A stretch of 64,000 nucleotides of DNA. Origin: Hermatobates lingyangjiaoensis (taxonomy: Eukaryota > Arthropoda > Insecta > Hemiptera > Hermatobatidae). The stretch lies in the NCBI GenBank assembly GCA_026182355.1, contig JAPFBL010000234.1:434001-498000 (forward strand), given 5' to 3'. The notes beneath the pieces were generated by a model. The model did no database searches, was not told where the DNA came from, and was given only the letters and a program-made list of their open reading frames with translations. The position numbers and the translations under genes are program-made. Numbering within the stretch: position 1 is the stretch's first letter; every line of letters begins with the position of its first letter. Shown here piece after piece: positions 22,380-33,742 of this stretch.

Positions 22380-23155
22380 TATATATACAATAGAATATAA
22401 TGATATAAATTGTTATTAGAGGTACAAACAATTATTTATATGTTCAAAACGTGTTTTTCACTATATAGCAGGTATTAATATGGAAATTTTATAAAAAGGT
22501 AACTATAAAATAAAACAAATTACTTAGCAAGGGATTTTAAAACAATTTAATTATTGGTTTCAGTAACACTATATATAGTAAAGAATCAAGAATTAATCAG
22601 AAAACAAATTCATTTGAAGAAGAGATAGATTAAATTATAACTAAATAAATAGTGGGAGTAGAAATAGGTTTGGAACTGATTAACAAACCGCCGAATGGGA
22701 CAGAGGAAAATAAATAAAATCGGCCATCAATCAAAGGCCACTCCTGCTTGATTACTGCTAGAATAGAGTGCCTTCCATAATCGTTTTAAACATCAGACGA
22801 GAAAATGATTAACAGCTCTTGTTTTATTCTAATTAAAGGAATGAATTAAAATACTTTAATGAATCTAGTTGGTGATAACTACTTTGAAGAGGCAGATAGA
22901 TTGGGGTAGAGGCTGAAAAGGTAATGGATTTTGCTTTAATTTCAAAGTTGAGAAAACAGATTGTAACTTACAATGGTTTAGTAAAGAATTAATATCCAAA
23001 TAAAAGAATCATTATGGATCACCACAACACAGAGAAATATGTTGTTAACACTTTGTGTTTTCTTTATGTTAAATCTGGAATATAAGTTATAAATGATGGA
23101 TTTTATAAAAAAAGATATTTTAAAGTTGGGACTGCCAGGTTTTGGGACTCTGTTG
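22380..23155. other. No recognisable feature
   Basis: AT-rich DNA preceding the 40-bp minisatellite. Confidence 0.5.
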
Positions 23156-23160
23156 GTTCT

Positions 23161-23986
23161 CGGCAGGTTGCGACTGCCAGATTCAGAACACTAGAGTGTA
23201 ACTGAGGTTGCGACTGCCAGATTCAGAACACTAGAGTGGGACTGAGGTTGTGACTGACAGATTTAGAACACTAGAGTGGGACTGAGGTTGCGACTGGCAG
23301 ATTCAGAACACTAGGGTGGGACTGAGGTTGTGACTAACAGATTTAGAACACTAGAGTGGGACTGAGGTTGCGACTGGCAGATTCAGAACACTAGAGTGGG
23401 ACTGAGGTTGTGTCTGACAGATTTAGAACACTAGAGTGGGACTGAGGTTGCGACTGGCAGATTCAGAACACTAGAGTGGGACTGAGGTTGTCACTGACAG
23501 ATTTATAACACTAGAGTGGGACTGAGGTTGTGACTGACAGATTTAGAACACTAGAGTGGGACTGAGGTTGCGACTGGCAGATTTAGAACACTAGGGTGGG
23601 ACTGAGGTTGTGACTAACAGATTTAGAACACTAGAGTGGGACTGAGGTTGCGACTGGCAGATTCAGAACACTAGAGTGGGACTGAGGTTGTGTCTGACAG
23701 ATTTAGAACACTAGAGTGGGACTGAGGTTGCGACTGGCAGATTCAGAACACTAGAGTGGGACTGAGGTTGTGACTGACAGATTCAGAACACTAGAGTGGG
23801 ACTGAGGTTGTGACTGCCAGATTCAGAACACTAGAGTGGGACTGAGGTTGCGACTGCCAGATTCAGAACACTAGAGTGAGACTGAGGTTGTGACTGACAG
23901 ATTTAGAACACTAGAGTGGGACTGAGGTTGTGACTGACAGATTCAGAACACTAGAGTGGGACTGAGGTTGCGACTGCCAGATTTAG
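23161..23986. repeat. 40-bp minisatellite with higher-order repeats
   Basis: About 20 units of a 40-bp monomer read as ATTCAGAACACTAGAGTGGG plus ACTGAGGTTGTGACTGACAG. Two monomer types largely alternate (CGACTGGCAG then ATTC; TGACTGACAG then ATTT). A rarer TGACTAACAG, CGACTGGCAG, TGTCTGACAG, CGACTGGCAG series with a CTAGGGTGGG variant occurs twice, 280 bp (seven units) apart. That implies a segmental duplication within the array. No frame runs through it. Confidence 0.95.
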
Positions 23987-23989
23987 TCC

Positions 23990-24930
23990 GCAGATATGCT
24001 AGGGAGGTGAGCAGAATATATATATATATAATGTATTGAACAATATATTTCTTTCATGAACAATGCTTGTAGATTGCTACTGTGATCGGAAACCTCATGA
24101 AGCATTTATTCTGTTGATTTCCTACTCTCCCACTTTCAGCTTATTGATTTCATTACTCATTTCAAAATGAAAAGTATGGGTCATTTCGGTTTCCGGTACT
24201 AATATTATTCAGTCTCATGATATGTTCGGATCATGTTATTGGAGCTTGCCACATTTTATCAAGTTGAGTTTGTATTTAAAGTCCTAAACTTGGATTACTT
24301 AAGATGATTAAAACTGTCGTCTTTAATGAGAATTTGTAAACTTTCAGGTTTGAAACAGAATACTTTACGTCTTTTCCTAGAAACAATTTCCCATGACTCA
24401 ATTAAAAAATCTAGAATCTTCACTAAAATCAAAGTTTTAATCTTCAATTCTAATGGCAAAAATGCTAATACTAGAACATACTAGACATCTAAAATCGTTT
24501 AAACTAGTGATTCACCTTTTTTTGTTTGGTGATGCTTTACAAAATTACCTATGAAATCCTGATACTCTCTATATAGTGACAATGAATAGTTATCCCATGA
24601 AAGGAAACTCTCCTTCAAAGAAAATTATTCTATTTCTCCTTAAAACAATTCTTATTCTTAAAATACAATTTGAAAAGAACATAATGTCAATGTCAAATTA
24701 AATGAGAGTGGAAGACAGTTGAAATTCTAAAGAACAAATGACTTAAAAAAAATAAAGAAGTTATAAGGAACTTAAAATTGTTATTCGAGGAAAAACCGAA
24801 TTACACAGTTTAGGGAATATGCCTGTTATTTCAAACTTTATTTCTTCAAACGAACACCAGTTAAATGTTCCAACCAAAATGTATTCTTCTCACTCTTTCT
24901 GTCTTCCTCTTTCATCAATCTTGGACGCAT
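23990..24930. other. No recognisable feature between two minisatellites
   Basis: AT-rich DNA with a short TA tract at about 24017-24030. No gene is visible. Confidence 0.5.
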
Positions 24931-25428
24931 GCAGTCCTAGCCTCGCAGTCCTAGCCTCGTAGTCCTATCCTCGCAGTCCTAGCCTCGCAGTCCTATCCTC
25001 GCAGTCCTAGCCTCGCAGTCCTAGCCTCGCAGTCCTAGCCTCGCAGTCCTAGCATCGCAGTCCTAGCCTCGCAGTCCTAGCCTCGTAGTCCTATCCTCGC
25101 AGTCCTAGCCTCGCAGTCCTAGCCTCGTAGTCCTAGCCTCGCAGTCCTAGCCTCGCAGTCCTAGCCTCGCAGTCCTAGCCTCGCAGTCCTAGCCTCGTAG
25201 TCCTAGCCTCGCAGTCCTAGCCTCGCAGTCCTAGCCTCGCAGTCCTATCCTCGCAGTCCTAGCCTCGCAGTCCTAGCCTCGCAGTCCTAGCCTCGCAGTC
25301 CTAGCCTCGCAGTCCTAGCCTCGCAGTCCTAGCCTCGCAGTCCTATCCTCGCAGTCCTAGCCTCGCAGTCCTATCCTCGCAGTCCTAGCCTCGCAGTCCT
25401 AGCCTCGCAGTCCTAGCCTCGCAGTCCT
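24931..25428. repeat. 14-bp minisatellite, about 35 units
   Basis: The unit is GCAGTCCTAGCCTC, repeated head to tail with two recurring variants (CCTATCCTC; CTCGTAGT). It is much more GC-rich than its surroundings. The variants are scattered rather than clustered, which suggests repeated unequal exchange. Confidence 0.95.
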
Positions 25429-25429
25429 T

Positions 25430-26625
25430 TTTCTCATTTCTTTTAACCATTCTCTCTCATCACTTGTGGAGACCTGCATTTTAATCCTCCATGTAGAAGA
25501 TGGATGTAGAAGAGATAAGCAAAGATTAGTTTTTGAGTCAATTGGAAGGTTGTTTTGTACATTCTGATAGAGCAGATTGGGATTAGAGGGAACGATATAG
25601 TAGGTTCATTATTGAAAAGTACATCAAGAGACATGGATTTGACTGATGAAAATTTAAAGCCACTGTTAAGTCTTTTCAAAAGGAAGGTCTAAGAATAATT
25701 ATGGGGAACTTGAAATGATCAATAGATAACCCTTTTATCATGAGCGTCCCATTATCAAATCAACTGTGAATTTTCCAATTTTTCGGGAGTTCACTGGTCA
25801 TATCTGAACAAAGTATTTTGATATAGTATTTGAATCACACCATCTCCTGTCTGATGTTGTAATATCAACATTGTTCAAACATGGACTTACATAATCTCAA
25901 TTGCACTATGCTTGACTGAGAACTACACCGTGCATTGTACGTATAAACAATTACATTATAATATTCCTAAATAGGAATAACGAAGACTTCTGAAGTATTT
26001 GTGAAATTTACAATATCTGGAGCAGTAATAATGTTATTTGTTGTTTATGGTTTGTTATAATATAGATTACATATACTACAAGTATAAAGTTGAAAAAATA
26101 TTTTTTGGTTAGAAAAGTTAAACTTGATCCATAAATATAGTGTTAAAATGATGTTACAAATGAGAAAACAGTTGCTTTTTTTGTTAGAAAAGTTAAACTT
26201 GATCCATAAATATAGTGTTAAAATGTATAAATGAGGTAACAGTTGCTTGAAGTGAAACACATTTTTACACTAATATACACACCCATACATTCTCTCTCTC
26301 TCTATCTCACTCTCATTCTCTCACTCTCTCTCTCTCATACACATATATCAATTGACTTGCAAATTTATTTTATCACACTCAAGATATCTCAAAAGACCCA
26401 TTTTCGTTGATTCCTAGATATAGAGTGTTTAAACAAAATGCAGTATTTTCATTATTTGACTTTATATATTTTAGGTGATAAATAAAAATAAAAAGAGAAT
26501 ATTTTTTGTGAAGATGATTATTTCAAAGTTTGTAAAAATCTTTACAAGAAACCAAATGGTTTCTTCTTAATTGTATGTATTGTTTTTCCCTATTTAAGAA
26601 TTTGTATCCTGCCAATAATTTAGTT
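25430..26625. repeat. No gene; 75-bp tandem duplication at 26109-26257
   Basis: GTTAGAAAAGTTAAACTTGA through the following GTGTTAAAATG and ACAGTTGCTT occurs twice in tandem. Pyrimidine (CT) microsatellites lie at about 26290-26336. The rest is AT-rich without signals. Confidence 0.7.
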
Positions 26626-26629
26626 GCAA

Positions 26630-27170
26630 GGAATTACTAAGTGACAGTGTAATCCGATTTGCGTGTTTCACGGAAGGTTATTTGCGTCAAAGGGCAACCT
26701 TATTGTATCGCAAGTGTAATTAATGGTAACAATTTATAGTTTTGTGCCTGAATAGGATAAAGCCCATGTGTTAGAAGTGGCAGAGAGGTTTTGGAAGGAG
26801 GGTTTTGGGAGAGGGGAGAAATTGTGGAATTGTACGGAAGGGGTTGGATTTGAGGGGATGAAATAGGGGGTGGGGGGGTGAGGGTGGGGGGTGGGGTGGG
26901 GGGGTTGATAAATGCGGGATCCAGTCGTTCCCAATCCCTGTCAAAGACTCCATTACAGCAAGCATTACTTGAAAGGGAGGCGCACACAGAGGAATGTAAT
27001 TCGATTTTGAGAAATGTGACAAACATACTCGTCCGAAGGGCTGGCGAGCCCTCTGCATTCCATTACCATCCTCGCCTACCTTCTCTTAATGGTCAGCACA
27101 ATCTCTCGCTATTTCTAGGGGTTTTTTCCTTCTTTTATTTTCATGAAAAAAAAAACCATTTCTCTTAAAC
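26630..27170. other. GC-richer island with G-quadruplex-prone tract
   Basis: Composition differs from the neighbourhood. 26866-26904 is almost pure G with single A/T breaks (GGGGGTGGGGGGGTGAGGG and on), enough for several G-quadruplexes. The overlapping frames on both strands are products of this composition. It is not recognisably coding; a regulatory or non-coding role is possible but unproven. Confidence 0.45.
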
Positions 27171-27174
27171 GATT

Positions 27175-28090
27175 TTACCTTATGTTTAATTCGTCCGCAA
27201 AAACTTTCAGTAATTTAGAGAAAAATTTGAGCAATAATATTCTATTTTTTTTATTTTAAAAAGAGCAGTTAATAGGCATCAATAAATACTATAACATTTA
27301 AATTAAAAAATTAGTTTAGCAATGTTTCACCTTCAGGGGGGGGGGGGGGGTATAAAGCTGATCCCTTGAGGGAGGATAGCTGGACTTTGCAAAAAACTAT
27401 AGGGATGAGTCAAGATTAAAGTGAAGTGGCACACTGCTTGAAAATGTAATGTTTTATGAGTACCAATTTACTGTTTTAAACTATTTATGTAAATCGTGAG
27501 AACAAAGTCCGTGCTGAGGTTAAAGAAGAAAAAAAATGGAGTTACTTTACAGCAAACTTTACTTATTTATTTGTACTTTACTTTATTTATTGCAAAATTT
27601 TGTAATAAAGACATTTGAACTTTCAGAAGAACTTAAATTGAGAGGGCTAAGTTTCCCATTGTTGCGTAGGTGGCTTGCATACTATATCTTAGCCTTTATA
27701 AACCAAACTACTTGAATACAACACTAGTGAATCAACTCAGCCAAGAGTTATAGCCAAATTAACTGCAACGTTCTCAACTTGCAATCATATTCCTGATCAT
27801 GCGCTTTAATCCTCTGCCACGACTTTAAATGGATAATAAATTACGCAGAAGTTCCCTCTTGTAATGCTCAAAATTGCATTTGCAAATGACAATGTCACAT
27901 GACTAATGATATTCAATTACAACTCCGGCATTACATTTAATATATTAATTCTATAACCTTAACTGACTTAATTGCCTGTGCGTGAATTATTCTACATCTA
28001 CACCTGACTTAACTCACCAAGTCTACCAATCACATTAAATATACATTATTTTAAGGCAAAACAAAATAAAAAAGTCTGGACTGGCCTACA
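27175..28090. other. No gene; 15-bp poly-G at 27336-27350
   Basis: AT-rich sequence with an isolated poly-G run. Nothing else is recognisable. Confidence 0.55.
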
Positions 28091-28094
28091 TTCA

Positions 28095-29359
28095 ACTTTA
28101 CTATAAGTAAACATAATATTATAGTTCTTGGGTATATAATATATAATGTACGCAATATCGTACGAATATACGATTTAGTCATAATATAAATGTCTAAATG
28201 GGAGATGTTTATTAGTCTTTAATTCCTGGAGGTAGTACAGATAGTGATTGTACTACTTATCAATTTATATGCTTATTTTTGTATATCACTCCACTCATTC
28301 ATATATTATCATTATTATAACAACAGTAGTAATAACATTTTTGTTACTTTGTTATTAAGCAATAGAAATTTATGTTCATTGGCAGTGATTTTTTACATGT
28401 TAACATATTTTCCTCTTATATCTTATATAAGTCAATAAACTAATTATATTTTTTCCATGATACTTCTAAACATCAATTTTAGTTTAGTAGATTAAATCAA
28501 AAAATTTTGAAGTCATTGTAAGCAATGTTAATAAATATCAATAAATTTGACAAGTATATCAGGTGATCCGTTAGTCTAGGATAAACGATCGGTTTTTATA
28601 GCGTTATTGCTCTAAAATTATGGCTTTGCTGTAATTGAAATTACGTAAATTTTTTTTTATAAATCGTTAACATTTAGTTCAATTTTTTGGCAGGTTTTCA
28701 TGGTTTATTAAATAGCAGTTTATTGTGGAAAAAACATTTTCTGAAAATAGAAAATCTATTGTAACGCCCCTTCAATGAATATAATTTTAAAAAATTTATT
28801 TCATCTCATTTCCCCACATAATGTTCTATTTATTTGCATAATTTTATTTTGATCCGTTTAACGGTATGACTTGTATCGCTCTCACAATCTTTGAGATTGA
28901 ATTATAAGTCAACATTTTTACATTTTATTGAAAAAAAATATTTCCAGTTGTTTTAAAATTCTGAATATATTTTTCTTTAATTGCATTTGTAACTTCAAAG
29001 ACAATGCTAAAATTTTAAAACTCTTGAATTAGCAGTTTAAGAAAAAAAAATGTTTTCTAGAAACTTGTTTTTGACAAAAAAAGTGAGTTTCCGTCATTTA
29101 TAATTCTTCCCAAACAATAGGAATCATCTTTTATATACTATGAGGCCCATTTTCGTGTAAAATATCAACTTGATCCATGAAATATTCTGGACCGTAGCGT
29201 GGTAACAAGCATGCTAACATACATACCCAACCCCCCAGTTACAGACATCATACCATAGAAAAAACTTAATAAAACGACTTCTGGGACTTCAAAATGTAAT
29301 TCCATCAAAATTTCGAGATCAATTTTTTCACGATTACTATACTTTACTTATAGCAAAGT
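28095..29359 (-). mobile_element. Unclassified repeat element, copy iii (internally deleted)
   Basis: The ends are ACTTTACTATAAGTAAA (28095-28111) and ACTTTACTTATAGCAAAGT (29341-29359). Read on the minus strand, module R (29359 to about 28560) and one S monomer (about 28290 to 28095) appear in the same order as in copy i, with the other S monomers missing. The module R match includes GGACTTCAAAATGTAATTCC, ATCAACTTGATCCATGAAA and TTGTATCGCTCTCACAATC. Confidence 0.6.
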
Positions 29360-29361
29360 AA

Positions 29362-30300
29362 CTAGAACAATCTAATACGTAACTCAAATCAGTAGACTGA
29401 TACAATAGCTTATTTTTCAGTTAATATCACGATTGCGAAAGCAGGAAACTCACGACATGATTCTAGTCATCACGTTTACATCCAGAAAGAGATAAAAAAA
29501 ATAAGAGTTTCCATATTTAATGTAGTAAAATCCAAATTAATTATAACAGAAGAATTAAGAGGAGAATGAAAAGTAAGATGATGTTTGTTGTGATTCCTTT
29601 TACATTTTTATAGAAAGTTCTTTTCATTCGGTATGTGATTTAGTATGGTTTGGTTTTCAAAATATTTTTTACTTACCCATTGGAGCCTCTACCAAAACTT
29701 TACTTAATGGGTCAAAAGTTAAAATAAATTTTAAAAGTTATAGGACCTTATTTAGATGTAATATATCTTATTTAAATACGTGTAATAATAAATGTTGTTC
29801 CGAATTGTTAAAACAAAATTATATATCTAAGACTATTAAAAGTTCAGTTGAACAAAATAAATTTACAGAAAAGAAACTGACACAGGAAAAAAGGGAAAAT
29901 TTTCCACCACTTGTGTTAGGGTAAAGACAAAGCACTTGGACGAGACGTTACACTCAGTCGTGGCTACCTTCCAAGCGGCTTATGTGATATTACAACTAAC
30001 TATATTACTTATATGTGATACTATTACTTGTTAACTATTACTTATATGTGATATTACTTGATGACTGAAATATCAAAATATTGTGCTGAGTTTTTGTTGT
30101 TTCATCTACATTTTCTTTGTATGTTAATGTCTCTTAACATATATAACACCATGCTAACATATGTACTTTAACGATGAAAGAACGCTCCGCTCCAAAACGA
30201 AAGTTCAATATAAACAAAGATGGATAAATAAATCAGAAACACATCTACGGTTTCTGATTTTTTATTTAAACTGTCATCAATAGAGAAATAAGTGGAGTAA
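29362..30300. other. No recognisable feature
   Basis: AT-rich DNA. A GAACGCTCCGCTCC segment at about 30180 resembles the outer edge of family D termini (GGACGGAGCG), but no more can be said. Confidence 0.45.
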
Positions 30301-30307
30301 GTGTGTG

Positions 30308-30352
<45 letters not shown>
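30308..30352. repeat. (TA)n microsatellite, left flank of Penelope A
   Basis: About 22 TA units directly next to the inverted Penelope arm. A matching TA tract bounds the right end at 33980-34001. Confidence 0.95.
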
Positions 30353-30354
<2 letters not shown>

Positions 30355-30357
<3 letters not shown>

Positions 30358-30864
30358 GTAAAAGTTGGAAGCAGTCCTTCATTTAAACATATATTGTTAA
30401 ATAACGCCCCATATTTGGCTTGTATCTGCTTCTTACACAATTTCTCCAGTTTCCGGAATTCCTTCCTTGTCTCTTCATTAAAACTATAAAGTCTATCACC
30501 AATATTACTAGTCGACATGTTTCGAATGTACCACATTCATCATCAGGACAATAATGAGAGTAATAGTAGGAAAGCTAGTTATATATATAGAGATGGATTA
30601 TTAATGGAAAGTTTACAGGGCATCGCCCTGTATCACGGCGCATTATGGGGGATTAAGGTAGGGTGGTTGGGCTCACCTACTACCTGGCTAATCTGGGTGT
30701 TTCTGTTTGCAAATAGTTTTAAAATTCGACAAGAATTATTAACTTGGATATTTATGGCTGGTTGCTTTTCTTGAATAATTATTGCTTCTAATAGTTGTAA
30801 TTTAAAATGATTTCTTTCTCGAGCGATAATTTTCGTGGAATTTACCATCATTTCTCTTGTGAGT
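30355..30864 (-). mobile_element. Penelope A inverted, truncated copy (head-to-head arm)
   Basis: This is the reverse complement of 30889-31398 with only about one mismatch seen (CTTGTCTC versus the complement of GAGACGAGG). The 510-bp arms are separated by a 24-bp spacer (30865-30888). It contains a minus-strand copy of the ORF start, the ORF 3' end and a hammerhead. Penelope elements are known for such inverted 5'-truncated copies next to a full one. Confidence 0.9.
30504..30555 (-). ncRNA. Hammerhead ribozyme, Penelope A, inverted copy
   Basis: An exact inverted counterpart of the ribozyme at 31198-31249, with CTGATGA, stem II, GAAAC and the ATGTC cleavage site all preserved on the minus strand. 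Confidence 0.75.
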
Positions 30865-30867
30865 GAG

Positions 30868-31364
30868 AACAGCAGTCCATAAGACAAAACTCACAAGAGA
30901 AATGATGGTAAATTCCACGAAAATTATCGCTCGAGAAAGAAATCATTTTAAATTACAACTATTAGAAGCAATAATTATTCAAGAAAAGCAACCAGCCATA
31001 AATATCCAAGTTAATAATTCTTGTCGAATTTTAAAACTATTTGCAAACAGAAACACCCAGATTAGCCAGGTAGTAGGTGAGCCCAACCACCCTACCTTAA
31101 TCCCCCATAATGCGCCGTGATACAGGGCGATGCCCTGTAAACTTTCCATTAATAATCCATCTCTATATATATAACTAGCTTTCCTACTATTACTCTCATT
31201 ATTGTCCTGATGATGAATGTGGTACATTCGAAACATGTCGACTAGTAATATTGGTGATAGACTTTATAGTTTTAATGAAGAGACGAGGAAGGAATTCCGG
31301 AAACTGGAGAAATTGTGTAAGAAGCAGATACAAGCCAAATATGGGGCGTTATTTAACAATATAT
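30868..31364 (+). repeat. Left pseudo-LTR of Penelope A
   Basis: A direct repeat of 33490-33986 at a constant offset of 2622 bp. It carries the C-terminal end of the GIY-YIG domain (stop near 31120), the hammerhead and the ORF start. Confidence 0.92.
31198..31249 (+). ncRNA. Hammerhead ribozyme, Penelope A, 5' copy
   Basis: A type-I fold can be drawn by hand. Stem I is ATTA/TAAT plus GTC/GAC with an internal loop. CTGATGA lies at 31207-31213, followed by an extra U at 31214. Stem II is GAATGT-GGT-ACATTC. GAA (31230-31232) is followed by ACAUGU, a perfect palindrome that gives only a two-base-pair stem III alone but six pairs in a dimer. The predicted cut is after C31239. Hammerheads with dimeric stem III are known from Penelope-like elements, and an extra base at this core position is known from natural viroid and satellite hammerheads. 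Confidence 0.85.
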
Positions 31365-33742
31365 GTTTAAATGAAGGACTGCTTCCAACTTTTACAAATA
31401 TTAGAACGTACGACCCAGCAGTTCGTGAAGAAAGTTTTACATTGGAGTACAGGAAGAAACTGTTAGAATATGAAGGCAAGAAAAATGAAGAGAAATCAGA
31501 ACATCTACTTAACTTAATCAATGACCAACGAGAGAAAATGATGAATGAACTAGAAGATTCAAAGACTAAAGAAGATCTATTGACCCTTATTGACGAAGCT
31601 TGCAAGAGTCATGAAGACATTGTATCTTCACGTATTTCTAAAAAGCTGAACAAACTATATAGAGGTAACATCCTATTTCCTCAAATGGTAGCTAATTATA
31701 TTAACATTTCTAGCCATGATTTAACTGACAAACAAAAGGAACTACTTTCCATGGGCATCAAGTGCCACTACAAACCAAAATTTGACCCTCTAAAAAAGAA
31801 AATAGAACTAGAGGTATTGTACAACTCAATTCTGAGGCTGGAAGAGGATAAGGTAGTGTCACTAGATCCAAATCTGCCAGATCTACTCAGAGCAGAGGCT
31901 ACTAAACAAAGAGGATTTAAAAGCAGTTCACTACTATCCAAAGAGCTATACGAAGCAGCAAAACAACTGAGACAACATCCGGATATAATAATAAGACGAG
32001 CGGACAAGTCAAACTCATACGTGGTAATGGACAGGCTTGAGTACAAACAGAAACTGGACTACATTCTGAACGACTCTACAAAATTCAAGAAAATAACCAG
32101 GAACCCTACGACCCAACTTAAGACCGATGTCAACAAAATCATCAAGAATATTAACAAAGGAAAGACAGAGAAGATTTTGGAACCTATTTCAGGTGAATAC
32201 ACCCCAGGATATATTTATGGTACGGTAAAGCAACATAAAACAGGATACCCCCTGCGCCCAATAATTTCACAGGTCACCACGCCCACCTATGGTTTAGCCA
32301 AGCAGCTAAATAAAATCATCACCCCATATATGCCAGCAAATTATTTACTAAAATCAACGGATGATTTCCTTGACATATTAAAGACAATAAACCCTGAAGG
32401 AACTGTCGGATCCCTGGATGTGGAATCATTATTTACCAATGTTCCAGTAGAAGAGACCATCGGAATTATTTGTGATTGCATCTACTTAAATGAAAGAGGC
32501 ATGGCACCTCCATCCATCAGTAGGCAGAATATGGAAGACCTTTTGCGAGCATGTACGACAAGAAGCCCTTTCACGCACATAGATGGCTCCATGTACCTTC
32601 AAATTGACGGCGTGGCAATGGGTTCGCCCCTAGGCGTCACATTTGCAAACTATTATATGTGCTACGTGGAAAACAAAATCCTAAACAACAGCCCTGAATT
32701 AAAGCCTGCTATTTATTGTAGATACGTGGATGATTGCTTCGTTGTTGCAAAAGATTCAGAACAATTACTAAACCTCAAGTCAGCTTTTGAAAATAACTCC
32801 TGTCTCAAATTTACAATAGAAACAGCAATAGAAAAAAGAATGAACTTCCTTGATGTAAATATTAACCTGAAAAATAACATACTGCAGACTTCTATTTACA
32901 GGAAACCTACCAACACAGCATCATACCTAAATGCGAAGAGTGAATGCCCTCAACGGTATAAAGACGCCACTATCAGATCCCTAATCCACAGAACATACAA
33001 GACCGCCTCAACCTGGGACCTTTTCAACAGTAATATTTTGTCAACCAAGCAAGCGTTAATCAACAATGGTTACTCAAACAAGTATTTCGACAACATTCTA
33101 AGACGCTACCTCGAAAATAGATTCACCTCAGATAATAAGAGCCTAACAACAGGCACTAACCACAAAATATTCTACAAAAACCAATATACAGATGAATATA
33201 AGACTGATGAACGTGTTTTGAAAAATATTATAAAAAGCCATGTTAAATGTATTAAGCCTGACGATAGTTTGACCCTGATAACTTACTACCAAAGCCCTTC
33301 AATAAGCAGTTTATTAATGAAAAATAGTCCTAGCGTAAAGGAGTCAAAAGAAACAAATCTTGTATATGAGTACTCATGTAATATCGGGAGCTGTGAGGCC
33401 CGTAAAAGCTCATATATAGGAATGACTTCGACTTCATTATCTAGAAGAATTACTATGCACCTTTCTGCCGGCGCGCCAAAATGCCATACAACAGCAGTCC
33501 ATAAGACAAAACTCACAAGAGAAATGATGGTAAATTCCACGAAAATTATCGCTCGAGAAAGAAATCATTTTAAATTACAACTATTAGAAGCAATAATTAT
33601 TCAAGAAAAGCAACCAGCCATAAATATCCAAGTTAATAATTCTTGTCGAATTTTAAAACTATTTGCAAACAGAAACACCCAGATTAGCCAGGTAGTAGGT
33701 GAGCCCAACCACCCTACCTTAATCCCCCATAATGCGCCGTGA
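31217..33742 (+). CDS. Penelope-like reverse transcriptase with GIY-YIG endonuclease
   Basis: An 841-residue protein without frame damage. Residues 1-65 hold the N-terminal Penelope stretch (AKYGALFNNICLNEGLLPTF). RT motifs follow: GSLDVESLFTNVPVEE near 397, DGVAMGSPLGVTFANYYM near 464 and the catalytic YVDD near 502-505, then FLDVNINLKNN and the thumb. Residues about 709-800 form the GIY-YIG nuclease: VYEYSC, SYIGMT, LSRRITMHL and the catalytic-Glu segment LLEAIIIQEKQPAIN. The protein would nick DNA and copy its RNA by target-primed reverse transcription. An in-frame TGA at 31214 sits directly before the first ATG, so only Met1 or Met7 (31235) can start this frame before Met108. Both lie 5' of the predicted ribozyme cut. 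All recognised catalytic residues are present, so it may be active. Confidence 0.95.
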   Translation: MWYIRNMSTSNIGDRLYSFNEETRKEFRKLEKLCKKQIQAKYGALFNNICLNEGLLPTFTNIRTYDPAVREESFTLEYRKKLLEYEGKKNEEKSEHLLNLINDQREKMMNELEDSKTKEDLLTLIDEACKSHEDIVSSRISKKLNKLYRGNILFPQMVANYINISSHDLTDKQKELLSMGIKCHYKPKFDPLKKKIELEVLYNSILRLEEDKVVSLDPNLPDLLRAEATKQRGFKSSSLLSKELYEAAKQLRQHPDIIIRRADKSNSYVVMDRLEYKQKLDYILNDSTKFKKITRNPTTQLKTDVNKIIKNINKGKTEKILEPISGEYTPGYIYGTVKQHKTGYPLRPIISQVTTPTYGLAKQLNKIITPYMPANYLLKSTDDFLDILKTINPEGTVGSLDVESLFTNVPVEETIGIICDCIYLNERGMAPPSISRQNMEDLLRACTTRSPFTHIDGSMYLQIDGVAMGSPLGVTFANYYMCYVENKILNNSPELKPAIYCRYVDDCFVVAKDSEQLLNLKSAFENNSCLKFTIETAIEKRMNFLDVNINLKNNILQTSIYRKPTNTASYLNAKSECPQRYKDATIRSLIHRTYKTASTWDLFNSNILSTKQALINNGYSNKYFDNILRRYLENRFTSDNKSLTTGTNHKIFYKNQYTDEYKTDERVLKNIIKSHVKCIKPDDSLTLITYYQSPSISSLLMKNSPSVKESKETNLVYEYSCNIGSCEARKSSYIGMTSTSLSRRITMHLSAGAPKCHTTAVHKTKLTREMMVNSTKIIARERNHFKLQLLEAIIIQEKQPAINIQVNNSCRILKLFANRNTQISQVVGEPNHPTLIPHNAP

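Noticed and set aside
23161..25428. CRISPR array
   Set aside because: Units are head to tail without unique spacers, and the genome is eukaryotic.
26700..27168. Overlapping frames on both strands, Pro-rich
   Set aside because: All are products of the G-rich tract; no start context, family or codon signal.
30168..31236. Several 84-122-codon frames next to the intact Penelope gene
   Set aside because: They are shadows or duplicated ends produced by the inverted arm and the left pseudo-LTR, not separate genes.
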